DNA from: Thermoplasmata archaeon
GTDB lineage: Archaea; Thermoplasmatota; Thermoplasmata; Lutacidiplasmatales; UBA184
NCBI GenBank assembly: GCA_021819135.1
Contig: JAKASE010000018.1
Location: 1-43,836 of the forward strand
Direction: 5' to 3'
DNA: 43,836 nt
Made by a program: the position numbers and the translations under genes. Below, in pieces: positions 31,642-38,883 of this stretch. The notes below the pieces were generated by a model that searched no databases, had not been told where the DNA came from, and saw only the letters and a program-made list of their open reading frames with translations. Position 1 is the first letter of the stretch. Every line of letters starts with the position of its first letter.

Positions 31642-32145
31642 CCATCCAAAGCCCGACTCGGGAACGGCCCCGGTCCAGCACTCGCTGCGCGGCGTTCACC
31701 GCTGGGAACGAGAAGCACACACCCGCTTCGCTCGGAAGTCGATATCGCAGCAGAGAACTCGGCAGAATCGGAACCCGAGGCATCCGGCGGAGAGAGTTCC
31801 GGATTTCGGTCGCCTCCGCTCCGAGGTGGACAGCACGCCACATTACGGAGCTCGTTCACCGTCGCCGTTCTGACTCGCCGGTCCGGAGAGACTCCTCGTC
31901 TTCACTCTCCCCCCGGATCTACGCACGAGACACGCGGGCAGTCCCGATAGGTCGGCTCGGAGGGGAGGAGGGACCTCCGGCGGGAACACCGTCCGAGCCG
32001 GCGCCCGTTCTGGTCCTATATGCCACGTGCCGTCAGCCAATCCGGTGGAACGAGGTCCTGTTGATCTCTTTCTGCCCGATCCACGGGCTCTCGCAGCCGT
32101 TCACGTTCATCCGGCTCGGGCCGCGCAGGTTCGCGGGGGTTTGAG

Positions 32146-32706
32146 ATGGCTGCTCCCACCTCGGCAACCAGGTTCCCCCCGCTCCGGCCGGCCGAAGGGC
32201 TCACGCTTGCCGAGCTCCGAGAATCGCCGTACTCCCCGAAGTCGCTGAGGGGCCTCCGACTCGTCGGGATGTCGCCTTCGACCACAGTCGCCCGTTGGCC
32301 GGAGTTCAACGTACGCGACCGTCGTGAGGATTCTCGGCCCACGTCGAAGGAGATTCGACGCTATCGCCGCCGCTTGGTGTTCCTCTTCTCCGCCCTCTAT
32401 GGAGGCCGTTGCTCGGGATGTGGGCGGTTCACTCCGCTCCGGGAGATGGTCCTCGACCACGATCACTCGACCGGCAAGGTCCGCGGCGCCCTGTGCGTGT
32501 CCTGCAACAACGAGGACGCGCTTGCGGAGGCCGCCCCGGCGCCTCGGGAGATCATCACGGAGCACGGGCTGCTGATCCGCGTCTTCGAACCAACGGATAC
32601 GAACCCGGGGCGGTGGGAACTGCCGAGCTGCTGCCTGTGCGAGGGGCCGGAGCATTTCGGGACTCCGTGCGAGAAGGGGGGAGAAGGTGGTCGAACTTCC
32701 TCGTGA
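32146..32706 (+). CDS. Recombination endonuclease VII-like HNH nuclease
   Basis: This is a 186-residue protein. The C-terminal part carries the endonuclease VII core: YGGRCSGCGRF and GALCVSCNNEDAL supply the two CxxC zinc knuckles, and VLDHDHSTGKVRG between them holds the catalytic His-Asp-His of the ββα-metal fold. T4 endonuclease VII resolves branched DNA, and small homologs are frequent in phages and plasmids. The N-terminal 60 residues have no recognised domain. The stop lies inside the start of the helicase-primase gene (20-base overlap), so the two are translated together. Its job is probably DNA processing during replication of the element. Confidence 0.85.
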   Translation: MAAPTSATRFPPLRPAEGLTLAELRESPYSPKSLRGLRLVGMSPSTTVARWPEFNVRDRREDSRPTSKEIRRYRRRLVFLFSALYGGRCSGCGRFTPLREMVLDHDHSTGKVRGALCVSCNNEDALAEAAPAPREIITEHGLLIRVFEPTDTNPGRWELPSCCLCEGPEHFGTPCEKGGEGGRTSS

Positions 32707-34873
32707 ACTCGCCGTCTACCAGCGCCTCGGTTGGTGGATCTTCCCCCTCCACAGCGTGGATGTGGGCCGATGCACCTGCGGGCGCGAGGATTGCGAGCGG
32801 AAGGGCAAGCACCCCCTCACGGAACATGGGTTCAAGGATGCGTCCAAGGACCCGGCGGACTGGAGCCGGTGGTTCGCCCGCTGGCCTTTCTGCAACTGGG
32901 GGGCACCGACCGGGGAGGTCAACGGATTCGACGTCCTGGACGCCGACTCGCCGGACGCGGTCGAATGGGCGTCGGCGCACGGCTTGGCCGAGGCGCCCCG
33001 GGTGTCCACGGGGAAGGGCGCGCACTTCTACGTTCAGCACATTCCCGGCGCGCGCGACTGGGCGAAGAGGATTCCCGGGTGCGACTTCCGCGGCGACGGT
33101 GGCTACGTCGTCATCCCGCCGTCACGTCACCTCAGCGGGCGACTCTACACCTGGGCGAACGGAGTCGTGGGACCGATTGCGGCCCCCGATTGGCTGGTCG
33201 ACACCGGCACAGGAACCGCACCCTCTCCGCCCTCGTCCGCTCGCCTTTCCCAGTGGGCGGGACCCTTGGAGAAGGTTCCGCAGGGCCGACGCAACCACTT
33301 TCTCGTGTCCGAGGCGGGCCGTCTCCGCGCCCTCGGCCTGAGCCAAGAGGCGGTTCGTACCGCGCTCCGGGAGATCAACGAGACTCGGTGCGATCCTCCC
33401 GTGGCCGATCGAGAGGTCGATACCATCGCCGCATGGGTCGCCACGAAGCCGGGGATCAACTCCCCCTCGGTGCGCTCGTACGAGCTCACCGAGCTCGGAA
33501 ACGCCGACCGGCTGCTCGACCGATTCGGGGCGGACCTCCGCTACGACGTGCACCGGGAGACCTGGCTCGTCTGGGACGGACGCCGTTGGGCGGTCGACGA
33601 GACAGGTCAGGCCCATCGCTGGATGGAGGCCGTGATCGGGTCGATCCAGGAAGAGGTGGAGGAACTCACGGACGAGGTCGACAAAAAGCGCAGAGCCCAG
33701 GTGTTGGCCTGGTGGCACGCCTCCTCCACGAATTTCAAGATCGAGGCCGCGCTATCGGTCGCCCGCCATCGGGATGGCGTGCCGGTCCGGGCCGAGGACC
33801 TCGACCGGAACCCGTGGCTGCTGACGTGTCTCAACGGAACCGTTGACCTGCGGTCCGGGGAGCTCCGGCCGCACCGCCGCGAGGAACTGATCACGGCTCT
33901 GTCACCCTTTGACTACGACCCCTCCGCAGAGTGCCCGGAGTGGCTGAGCTTCTTGCGACTCACCACCAAAGAGGATGATGAGCTTGCGGGGTTCCTCCAA
34001 CGCGCGGTCGGCTACAGTCTCACGGGGTCCACGCGCGAGCAGGCCTTCTTTATCCTGTACGGCACGGGAAGGAACGGGAAGTCGACCTTCCTCAACGCGG
34101 TCCGACGGATCGCGGGCGACAACGCTCGGAACACCGAGGCCTCGACCTTCTTGCGCCAGGACGGACGCACCGTTCGCCAGGACCTGGCCGCGCTCCGGGG
34201 AGCCCGGGTCGTTACGACCACCGAGATCCGCGATGGCGACCTGCTCGATGAGGAGCTGATTAAGCGGCTCACGGGCGGCGACCCGATCACCGCACGCTGG
34301 CTCTACAGCCGGCGCGAGGCCGAGTTCGTCCCCGCGGCCAAGGTGTGGTTCGCGGTCAACCACAAGCCGCGGGTCTGGGGGCAGGACGAGGGGATCTGGC
34401 GAAGGTTACTCCTCGTTCCGTGGGAGGTCGCCATCCCGGAGGAGGCGGTCGACAAGGACTATGCCCTCAAGCTCGAGGCCGAGGCGAGGGGAATCCTCGC
34501 TTGGGCGGTCCGAGGTGCCATCCACTACCTCAAGGTCGGCCTCCAACCGCCGACCCGCGTCCGAGTGGCGACCAAGGACTATCGACAAGAGTCTGACTTC
34601 CTGGCCGACTTCCTCTCGGATTGTACCGAGGCCTCCTCGGAGGAGAGCGTCACGGTCGGAGACCTTTACCGGTGCTACTCGTCCTGGTGCAAGGACCTGG
34701 GGCTGAAGCCGGCATCGGCGACCCGGCTGTCGTTGAATCTCAAAGAGAGGGGCTTCGCCCAAGCCCGGACCAAAGCCTCCCGTTACTGGTCTCGCGTCCG
34801 GCTCACCGAGCAAGGCAGCTCGCTGGTCTACCGCCCCCCTCCGCGGGAGGAGTGGGGCCGCTACCACGCGTAG
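32687..34873 (+). CDS. PrimPol-D5 primase-helicase (replication initiator-type)
   Basis: This is a 728-residue protein with a GTG start. Residues 5-165 are a bifunctional primase-polymerase domain: GWWIFPLHSVD, FDVLDADSPD with the metal aspartates, STGKGAHFYV and FRGDGGYVVIPPSRH. Residues 200-250 resemble the primase C-terminal linker. The D5 N-terminal region follows, then an SF3 helicase with Walker A in YGTGRNGKSTF near residue 455, an acidic TTTEIRDGDLLDEELIKRL segment, and motif C/sensor in WFAVNHKPRVWGQDEG with the arginine finger region WRRLLLVPW. The end (YRCYSSWCKDLG) is the D5 C-terminal winged helix. It should prime and unwind DNA of the element, and it is followed directly by a ~100-bp quasi-palindrome. 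Confidence 0.92.
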   Translation: MVELPRELAVYQRLGWWIFPLHSVDVGRCTCGREDCERKGKHPLTEHGFKDASKDPADWSRWFARWPFCNWGAPTGEVNGFDVLDADSPDAVEWASAHGLAEAPRVSTGKGAHFYVQHIPGARDWAKRIPGCDFRGDGGYVVIPPSRHLSGRLYTWANGVVGPIAAPDWLVDTGTGTAPSPPSSARLSQWAGPLEKVPQGRRNHFLVSEAGRLRALGLSQEAVRTALREINETRCDPPVADREVDTIAAWVATKPGINSPSVRSYELTELGNADRLLDRFGADLRYDVHRETWLVWDGRRWAVDETGQAHRWMEAVIGSIQEEVEELTDEVDKKRRAQVLAWWHASSTNFKIEAALSVARHRDGVPVRAEDLDRNPWLLTCLNGTVDLRSGELRPHRREELITALSPFDYDPSAECPEWLSFLRLTTKEDDELAGFLQRAVGYSLTGSTREQAFFILYGTGRNGKSTFLNAVRRIAGDNARNTEASTFLRQDGRTVRQDLAALRGARVVTTTEIRDGDLLDEELIKRLTGGDPITARWLYSRREAEFVPAAKVWFAVNHKPRVWGQDEGIWRRLLLVPWEVAIPEEAVDKDYALKLEAEARGILAWAVRGAIHYLKVGLQPPTRVRVATKDYRQESDFLADFLSDCTEASSEESVTVGDLYRCYSSWCKDLGLKPASATRLSLNLKERGFAQARTKASRYWSRVRLTEQGSSLVYRPPPREEWGRYHA

Positions 34874-34975
34874 CCGGGTGACAGGTATGACAGGTCCACC
34901 GGTACATTCCCTATACGGGGAAAAAGAGGCCCTAGTAGGGAGTTACCGGGATACCTGTCACAACCTGTCACCCGG
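34874..34975. repeat. 102-bp quasi-palindrome with paired TGACAGGT units; candidate replication origin
   Basis: The left arm has two direct TGACAGGT units (34879-34895) and the right arm has the same two inverted (34953-34971), both capped by CCGGG. Nested inside are CCGGTA (34899-34904) against TACCGG (34944-34949), and TCCCTA (34908-34913) against TAGGGA (34936-34941). All pairs share one axis near 34924.5, with an A-rich centre (GGGGAAAAAGAGG). It lies one base after the primase-helicase stop. Iteron-like units around an AT-richer core fit an origin or initiator-binding site. A strong transcription-ending hairpin is the main alternative. Confidence 0.7.
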
Positions 34976-34988
34976 GCGTCACCCGGGC
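34967..34988 (+). repeat. Tandem 11-bp repeat GTCACCCGGGC x2
   Basis: Two perfect adjacent copies overlap the right edge of the quasi-palindrome. They may extend the iteron array. Confidence 0.7.
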
Positions 34989-35017
34989 ATGGGAGCTGGG
35001 TCCGGGAGGGTCCGGCA

Positions 35018-35266
35018 GTGACCTACCTCTCCCGCTCCGACCGTCGCGCCGAGACCGAGCCCGCGGAGGACCGGATCGTCGGATTCGGAGGGTTGGACCG
35101 GTCCCACGAGGGCGTCGACCGCAAGTTCGGACGCTGCCGGGTGTGCGGCGCCCACCCGAGTCGTCACACCCCCGAGGGCTGGGAGCTGCACCAAGAGGAA
35201 GTCCGCCGACGGGCGCGCCACTTGGGGCCGCCTCGGATCGGAGATGTCCCCGGGAGGCGAGCGTGA
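35018..35266 (+). CDS. Small putative zinc-binding protein
   Basis: This is an 82-residue protein with a GTG start. CRVCGAHPSRH followed by WELHQEE gives Cys-x2-Cys with two or three nearby His, enough for one zinc site of a C2H2- or CHC-type finger. The first 40 residues are charged (RIVGFGGLDRSHEGVDRKFG). I do not recognise the family. The stop overlaps the GTG of the methyltransferase (GTGA), so the two are coupled, and the gene starts 43 bases after the quasi-palindrome. It could be a DNA-binding accessory or regulator of the element. Confidence 0.6.
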   Translation: MTYLSRSDRRAETEPAEDRIVGFGGLDRSHEGVDRKFGRCRVCGAHPSRHTPEGWELHQEEVRRRARHLGPPRIGDVPGRRA

Positions 35267-36639
35267 CTCCCGGAGACCTCACCCCCGCGATTCTCCACGG
35301 CCACGTCATCGAGGTGCTCCGAACGCTCCCGGCGGATTCGGTTCAGTGCATCGTCACTTCGCCCCCGTACTGGGGACTGCGGACCTACGGCACGGAGCCC
35401 CAGGTGTGGGGAGTCCGACCCGGGTGCGACCACCAGTGGCGGACCGACACCGTGCCGGCCGGGAATGGGCAGGTCACCCACCCAATGACCGCAGAGACGC
35501 TGAACGGCGCTGCGGCGACCCGCTCCCCTCGATCATCCACGTCCTGCACCCTGTGCGGTGCTTGGAAGGGCGAGCTGGGCCTCGAACCGACCCCTGAGAT
35601 GTATGTGGACCACCTTGCCGACGTCTTCGATGCCGTCTGGCGAGTGCTTCGACCAGACGGCACCCTATGGCTGAACCTAGGCGACACCTACTGCACCCAC
35701 CCGGCCGGCCTAACCGGCATAAAGCGCTGGAGAGCCTCCACGCTCGCCGTCCGCGACCGGACCGGCGCCGAACAGGCGGGGTCGATTGACAAGCGAACGG
35801 CCGGCTTGAAGGAGAAGGACCTGGTCGGGGTCCCCTGGGCGGTCGCCTTCGAACTCCGTCGCCGCGGCTGGTTCCTCCGCGAGGATATCGTGTGGTCGAA
35901 GCGGAATCCGATGCCGGAACCCGTCAGGGACCGCCCGACCCGGTCCCACGAATACATCTTCCTCCTGACGAAGTCGCGGCGCTACTTCTACGATGCCGAG
36001 GCGGTCCGGGAGCCTCTCCAAGAGAGCTCGTTGAGGCGGTTGCGCCACCACTTGCCGAACCTTACCGACAACCCGGCGTACCGGTCGAAGCACCCCCAGG
36101 GCGACTTTCGCCGGTTCCCGATGCTCCGGAACACGGACCCCACCGGGCGCAATCTTCGCTCGGTCTGGCAGATCGCGACCCAGCCGTATGCGGGAGCTCA
36201 CTTCGCGACGTTCCCGGAGACGCTGCCCGAGACCTGCATCCGTGCGGGCACCTCCGAGCGCGGAGCCTGCGCAAATTGCGGAACGCCCTGGAACCACAAG
36301 GTGCGCGCGGAGGGAGGGGGGATCGGCCATGATTGGCATCCGAACAAGGACCTCGCTGTAGGACGGGGTCAAGGGATCGCGGCGCCGGGGATCTACGACG
36401 GAACCTACCGCCGGGTCGACCTCGGATTTTACAAGGCGTGTTCGTGCGCAACGCGACGCGTCGTCCCGTGCCTTGTCCTCGACCCGTTCATGGGCAGCGG
36501 GACCACGCTGGCGGTGGCTCGTCGGCTTCGCCGTCGGTCCATCGGAATCGATCTCAACCCCGAGTACGCCGTTCTCGCGAGAGAACGGATCGAGCTTGCG
36601 GGCACGGCGAATCTCGTCCCGTCGGAGGCGGTCGCATGA
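35263..36639 (+). CDS. DNA methyltransferase, SPPY type (N4-cytosine, beta class)
   Basis: This is a 458-residue protein. I use the GTG at 35263, coupled to the preceding stop; the earlier ATG at 35143 lies inside the other gene. Near residue 30 is the catalytic motif IV TSPPYWGLRTYG, and near residue 408 the AdoMet-binding motif I DPFMGSGTTLAVARRLRRRS, followed by IGIDLNPEY. The IV-before-I order is that of beta-class enzymes, and SPPY indicates N4-cytosine rather than N6-adenine methylation. Two CxxC pairs (CTLCGAW and CANCGTPW) suggest a zinc-stabilised insertion. No restriction enzyme is adjacent, so it is a solitary methylase, perhaps protecting the element. The stop overlaps the recombinase start (ATGA). 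Confidence 0.9.
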   Translation: MTPGDLTPAILHGHVIEVLRTLPADSVQCIVTSPPYWGLRTYGTEPQVWGVRPGCDHQWRTDTVPAGNGQVTHPMTAETLNGAAATRSPRSSTSCTLCGAWKGELGLEPTPEMYVDHLADVFDAVWRVLRPDGTLWLNLGDTYCTHPAGLTGIKRWRASTLAVRDRTGAEQAGSIDKRTAGLKEKDLVGVPWAVAFELRRRGWFLREDIVWSKRNPMPEPVRDRPTRSHEYIFLLTKSRRYFYDAEAVREPLQESSLRRLRHHLPNLTDNPAYRSKHPQGDFRRFPMLRNTDPTGRNLRSVWQIATQPYAGAHFATFPETLPETCIRAGTSERGACANCGTPWNHKVRAEGGGIGHDWHPNKDLAVGRGQGIAAPGIYDGTYRRVDLGFYKACSCATRRVVPCLVLDPFMGSGTTLAVARRLRRRSIGIDLNPEYAVLARERIELAGTANLVPSEAVA

Positions 36640-37304
36640 GTCGGGTCGCGATCTACGCCCGGGTCTCGACTAAGGAGCAGACCACGGAGACCCAGGTCAC
36701 CCAACTCACCGCCTACTGCCAAGCCCGGGGTTGGACCGATGTCGCCGTCTTCCGGGACGATGGGATCTCGGGAGTACGGGACAACCGACCCGAGCTCGAT
36801 AAACTGCGGGAGCGCATGCTCCATGGGGAGTTCGAGTCGGTGATCGTCTCGAAGATGGACTGTCTGGGCCGGTCGCTCGGCATGATCCTTCGTTTCTGGG
36901 ACGAGGCCGATGCCGCTGGAGTTCGGGTAATTGTCATCGACCAGGGGATCGACACCTCGACACCCGCAGGACGGTTGCAACGCAACATGCTCGCCGCGCT
37001 GGCTGAGTTCGAGCGAGAGCTAATCCTCGAGCGGACCCGGGCCGGCATCGCCCGCGCACGCGCCCTCGGTAAGAAGTTCGGGGCACCGAGGAAGCTCTCC
37101 GAGTCGGTGGCGAGGGAGGTCCGGCAAAGGAGGGCAGAGGGCGAAAGCCTCCGGATGATCTCGCAGCGCATGAATATCAAGTTGGGCGGCGTGCGCTCCG
37201 TCCTCAGGCGGGACAGTCCACGAGCGAGGTCCAGTGCGCGCATCGAGGCAGCACCCCCGGGCGGTCCCCCGGCCGTCGGGGAAGCCGGTGCAGAGCCGAC
37301 CTGA
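36636..37304 (+). CDS. Serine recombinase (resolvase/invertase) with an active-site Arg-to-Cys change
   Basis: This is a 222-residue protein. AIYARVSTKEQTTETQVTQL carries Arg 9 and nucleophile Ser 11. FRDDGISGVRDNRPELDKLR and VIDQGIDTSTPAGRL are standard, and FERELILERTRAGIARARA is the long E helix. The C-terminal part (RKLSESVAREVRQRRAEGES, then LRMISQRMNI) is a resolvase helix-turn-helix. In the conserved DRLGR box the sequence is KMDCLGRSL: Asp 75 and Arg 79 stay but the Arg between them is Cys 76 (codon TGT at 36861-36863). That arginine takes part in catalysis in gamma-delta resolvase, so activity is doubtful. The gene is the last of the replicon block. Confidence 0.9.
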   Translation: MSRVAIYARVSTKEQTTETQVTQLTAYCQARGWTDVAVFRDDGISGVRDNRPELDKLRERMLHGEFESVIVSKMDCLGRSLGMILRFWDEADAAGVRVIVIDQGIDTSTPAGRLQRNMLAALAEFERELILERTRAGIARARALGKKFGAPRKLSESVAREVRQRRAEGESLRMISQRMNIKLGGVRSVLRRDSPRARSSARIEAAPPGGPPAVGEAGAEPT

Positions 37305-37349
37305 GAACGTCACGACAATCGCTATGCCGAGCCCGTCCTGCGGTCACTT

Positions 37350-37670
37350 GTGCCGACGAGCAAGCCGCCCTCGACGTTCATCTCCGATCTGAAACCCTCG
37401 CGTGTTGCCACGGTCGAGGCAACGGTCACGAAGGTGGACTCGATCCGTGAAGTGGAGCAACGATTGGGCGGGACTACCCGGGTCCGGAATGTTCTCCTGA
37501 ACGACGGAACGGGCGAGATCGTGCTCGTCCTCTGGGGCAAGGACGTAGAGCTCGTCGCCGAAGGACAGAAGGTCCGTGTCATGGACGGATGGGTGAAGGA
37601 CTACCGAGGCCGACCCCAGATATCGCTGGGACGATCTGGGAAGCTGGAGAAGTTGGCCCCGCCTGCCTGA
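37350..37670 (+). CDS. Single OB-fold nucleic-acid-binding protein (RPA/SSB-like)
   Basis: This is a 106-residue protein with a GTG start. ISDLKPSRVATVEATVTKVD, RVRNVLLNDGTGEIVLVLWG, VELVAEGQKVRVMDGWVKDY and RPQISLGRSGKLEKL match the strand order of the archaeal RPA-type OB fold. DGTGEI-x-L-x-LWG is its best-known stretch. It should bind single-stranded DNA or RNA. It lies 45 bases after the recombinase on the same strand, so it may be a late gene of the mobile replicon or a chromosomal gene at its edge. No zinc finger or second OB domain is present. Confidence 0.85.
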   Translation: MPTSKPPSTFISDLKPSRVATVEATVTKVDSIREVEQRLGGTTRVRNVLLNDGTGEIVLVLWGKDVELVAEGQKVRVMDGWVKDYRGRPQISLGRSGKLEKLAPPA

Positions 37671-37695
37671 TCCCATTCGAACACATCCCACTTGG

Positions 37696-37708
37696 CAACA
37701 ATAGATAG
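37696..37708 (+). promoter_or_regulatory. Putative TATA box for the GNAT gene
   Basis: CAACAATAGATAG lies 23-35 bases before the GTG at 37731, which supports that start over the TTG at 37692. Confidence 0.4.
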
Positions 37709-37730
37709 AGGTCGTCAGGTTCTGCGGTCC

Positions 37731-38261
37731 GTGGCACTACCCACAAGTACGCGACTGAAGGATGGGCGGTGGGCTATCATCCGCCGAGCACAGCCGGACG
37801 ACGCCGAGGCATGGGTATCAAATGTCAACGCGATCGGGGCGGAACGGATCTACATCATGACGGAGGTTCTACCCAGAAGCGTCGATGAAGTCCGCAAGCA
37901 GTTCGGGGATGCCGACCCACGACGGGAGCTATGGCTTCTGGCAGAGGTCGAAGGGACAGTCGCGGGAGGGGCGGACTTCCGACGTGGGATTCACACGAAG
38001 AACTCGCACGTAGTCGGGCTGGGTGTCGCGATACTGAAGGGCTACCGGGGGATAGGGCTTGGAGATGCGCTGATGCGAGCGGGCATCGAGTGGGCCAGGG
38101 ATGTGGGAGTAAGGAGGCTGAAGCTCGGTGTGTTCGAGACTAACGAGCGCGCACTCGCACTCTACCGGAAGCTTGGGTTCGTCGAAGAGGGCCGGCTCAA
38201 GGGTGAAGTGGTCTTGGACGGCAAGCCGGTCGACGAGATTCTGATGGCGTTGACCTTGTAG
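37731..38261 (+). CDS. GNAT-family N-acetyltransferase
   Basis: This is a 176-residue protein from the GTG at 37731. A TTG at 37692 is also in frame but would fall on the TATA-like box. TRLKDGRWAIIRRAQPDDAE is the first GNAT strand-helix, LWLLAEVEGTVAGGADFRRG the central strands, VAILKGYRGIGLGDALMRAG the acetyl-CoA pyrophosphate loop (R/Q-x-x-G-x-G/A), and LGVFETNERALALYRKLGFV the final strand-helix with the usual N-x-R-A-x-x-L-Y-x-K-x-G-F. It transfers an acetyl group to an amine. A RimI/RimL-like protein or small-molecule substrate is possible, and nothing near it settles which. Confidence 0.88.
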   Translation: MALPTSTRLKDGRWAIIRRAQPDDAEAWVSNVNAIGAERIYIMTEVLPRSVDEVRKQFGDADPRRELWLLAEVEGTVAGGADFRRGIHTKNSHVVGLGVAILKGYRGIGLGDALMRAGIEWARDVGVRRLKLGVFETNERALALYRKLGFVEEGRLKGEVVLDGKPVDEILMALTL

Positions 38262-38286
38262 GCCCGTGGACCTGGGTGGGGGGCGC

Positions 38287-38475
38287 TCAAGACCGAGACG
38301 TCCGGCCAACCTTTGAAGCCGCCCATGAAAAGAGCGCTCCGAGCCATGTCACGAAGCCGAACAGAATCCACGGGGACCCACCGACTTCGACCCACGGATG
38401 CGTAAGGAGCCAATAGTCGGCGTAGAGCCAGGCGAGTGTGACCATGACCTCGAGGCCGATTCGGAACCAGTTCAT
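38287..38475 (-). CDS. Small two-helix membrane protein, hypothetical
   Basis: This 62-residue protein starts at the ATG at 38473-38475; an earlier ATG at 38598 is in frame but adds an uncharacteristic leader. Two hydrophobic segments, WFRIGLEVMVTLAWLYADYW and WILFGFVTWLGALFSWAASK, are joined by a short Pro-rich turn (THPWVEVGG). No family is recognised. It converges on the acetyltransferase gene with a 25-base gap and lies just outside the left end of the IS1182-type element. Third-position bias is weak, so the gene is plausible rather than certain. Confidence 0.45.
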   Translation of the reverse strand: MNWFRIGLEVMVTLAWLYADYWLLTHPWVEVGGSPWILFGFVTWLGALFSWAASKVGRTSRS

Positions 38476-38665
38476 CGCCGACCGTCGACTCGGTAGTTCA
38501 TGCGGGCAACCCTTCACTAGACGCCGGAGAATGGACTGAGCACCAACTCGAAAGTGACCGAAGACCTCCCAGGTTCTTGACCAAGCCTCGCCCGACACGG
38601 GCCGTCGGGGGATGCTCTAAGGGCTGGAGACTGTGTGAAAACTCGTACGTAGGTTCATCTGGGTG

Positions 38666-38684
38666 ATGGCTCTTATAGAGCCAT
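38666..38684. promoter_or_regulatory. Perfect 7-base inverted repeat with TTATA centre before the DUF2080-like gene
   Basis: ATGGCTC-TTATA-GAGCCAT ends one base before the ATG at 38686. It could be an operator over a TATA-like core or an RNA hairpin hiding the start codon. The TATA-to-ATG distance of 8-12 bases is too short for a normal leaderless promoter. Confidence 0.6.
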
Positions 38685-38685
38685 T

Positions 38686-38883
38686 ATGCCGAGAGTCGTC
38701 CGCCTCGAGACCAAGACCAAGCTGACCGTGGACGGGATCGTCGGGTTCATTCGGCGACCGGTCGTCCCTCACGGAACCGGGGCCAAGGTGACCTGCCCGA
38801 AGGAGTTCCTCGGGAAGACCACCTACCTCGTCATCACCGACCGGGAGTGGGAGGAGGAACCCCCGCGGAGGAAGAGTCCGTGA
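38686..38883 (+). CDS. DUF2080-family transposon-associated protein
   Basis: This is a 65-residue protein. KTKLTVDGIVGFIRRPVVPH followed by GTGAKVTCPKEFLGKTTYLV matches the small DUF2080 family that accompanies transposases in archaeal insertion elements. In that family a short beta-rich domain ends in P-x-x-x-x-G-K-x-x-Y/V-x-V/I. It overlaps the transposase GTG by four bases (GTGA). The role is not established; control of transposase expression or DNA binding is plausible. A 19-base palindrome sits immediately upstream. Confidence 0.75.
   Translation: MPRVVRLETKTKLTVDGIVGFIRRPVVPHGTGAKVTCPKEFLGKTTYLVITDREWEEEPPRRKSP

Larger units (their letters stand above)
32146..37304 (+). mobile_element. 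Integrated plasmid- or virus-like replicon (boundaries approximate)
   Basis: Six plus-strand genes are packed with overlaps: endonuclease VII, PrimPol-D5 helicase, zinc-binding protein, DNA methyltransferase and serine recombinase, with a long quasi-palindrome between the helicase and the zinc-binding gene. Replication, modification and recombination functions in one block, with no capsid genes, indicate a mobile replicon. I could not find terminal repeats by eye, so the ends given are only those of the genes. Confidence 0.65.
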
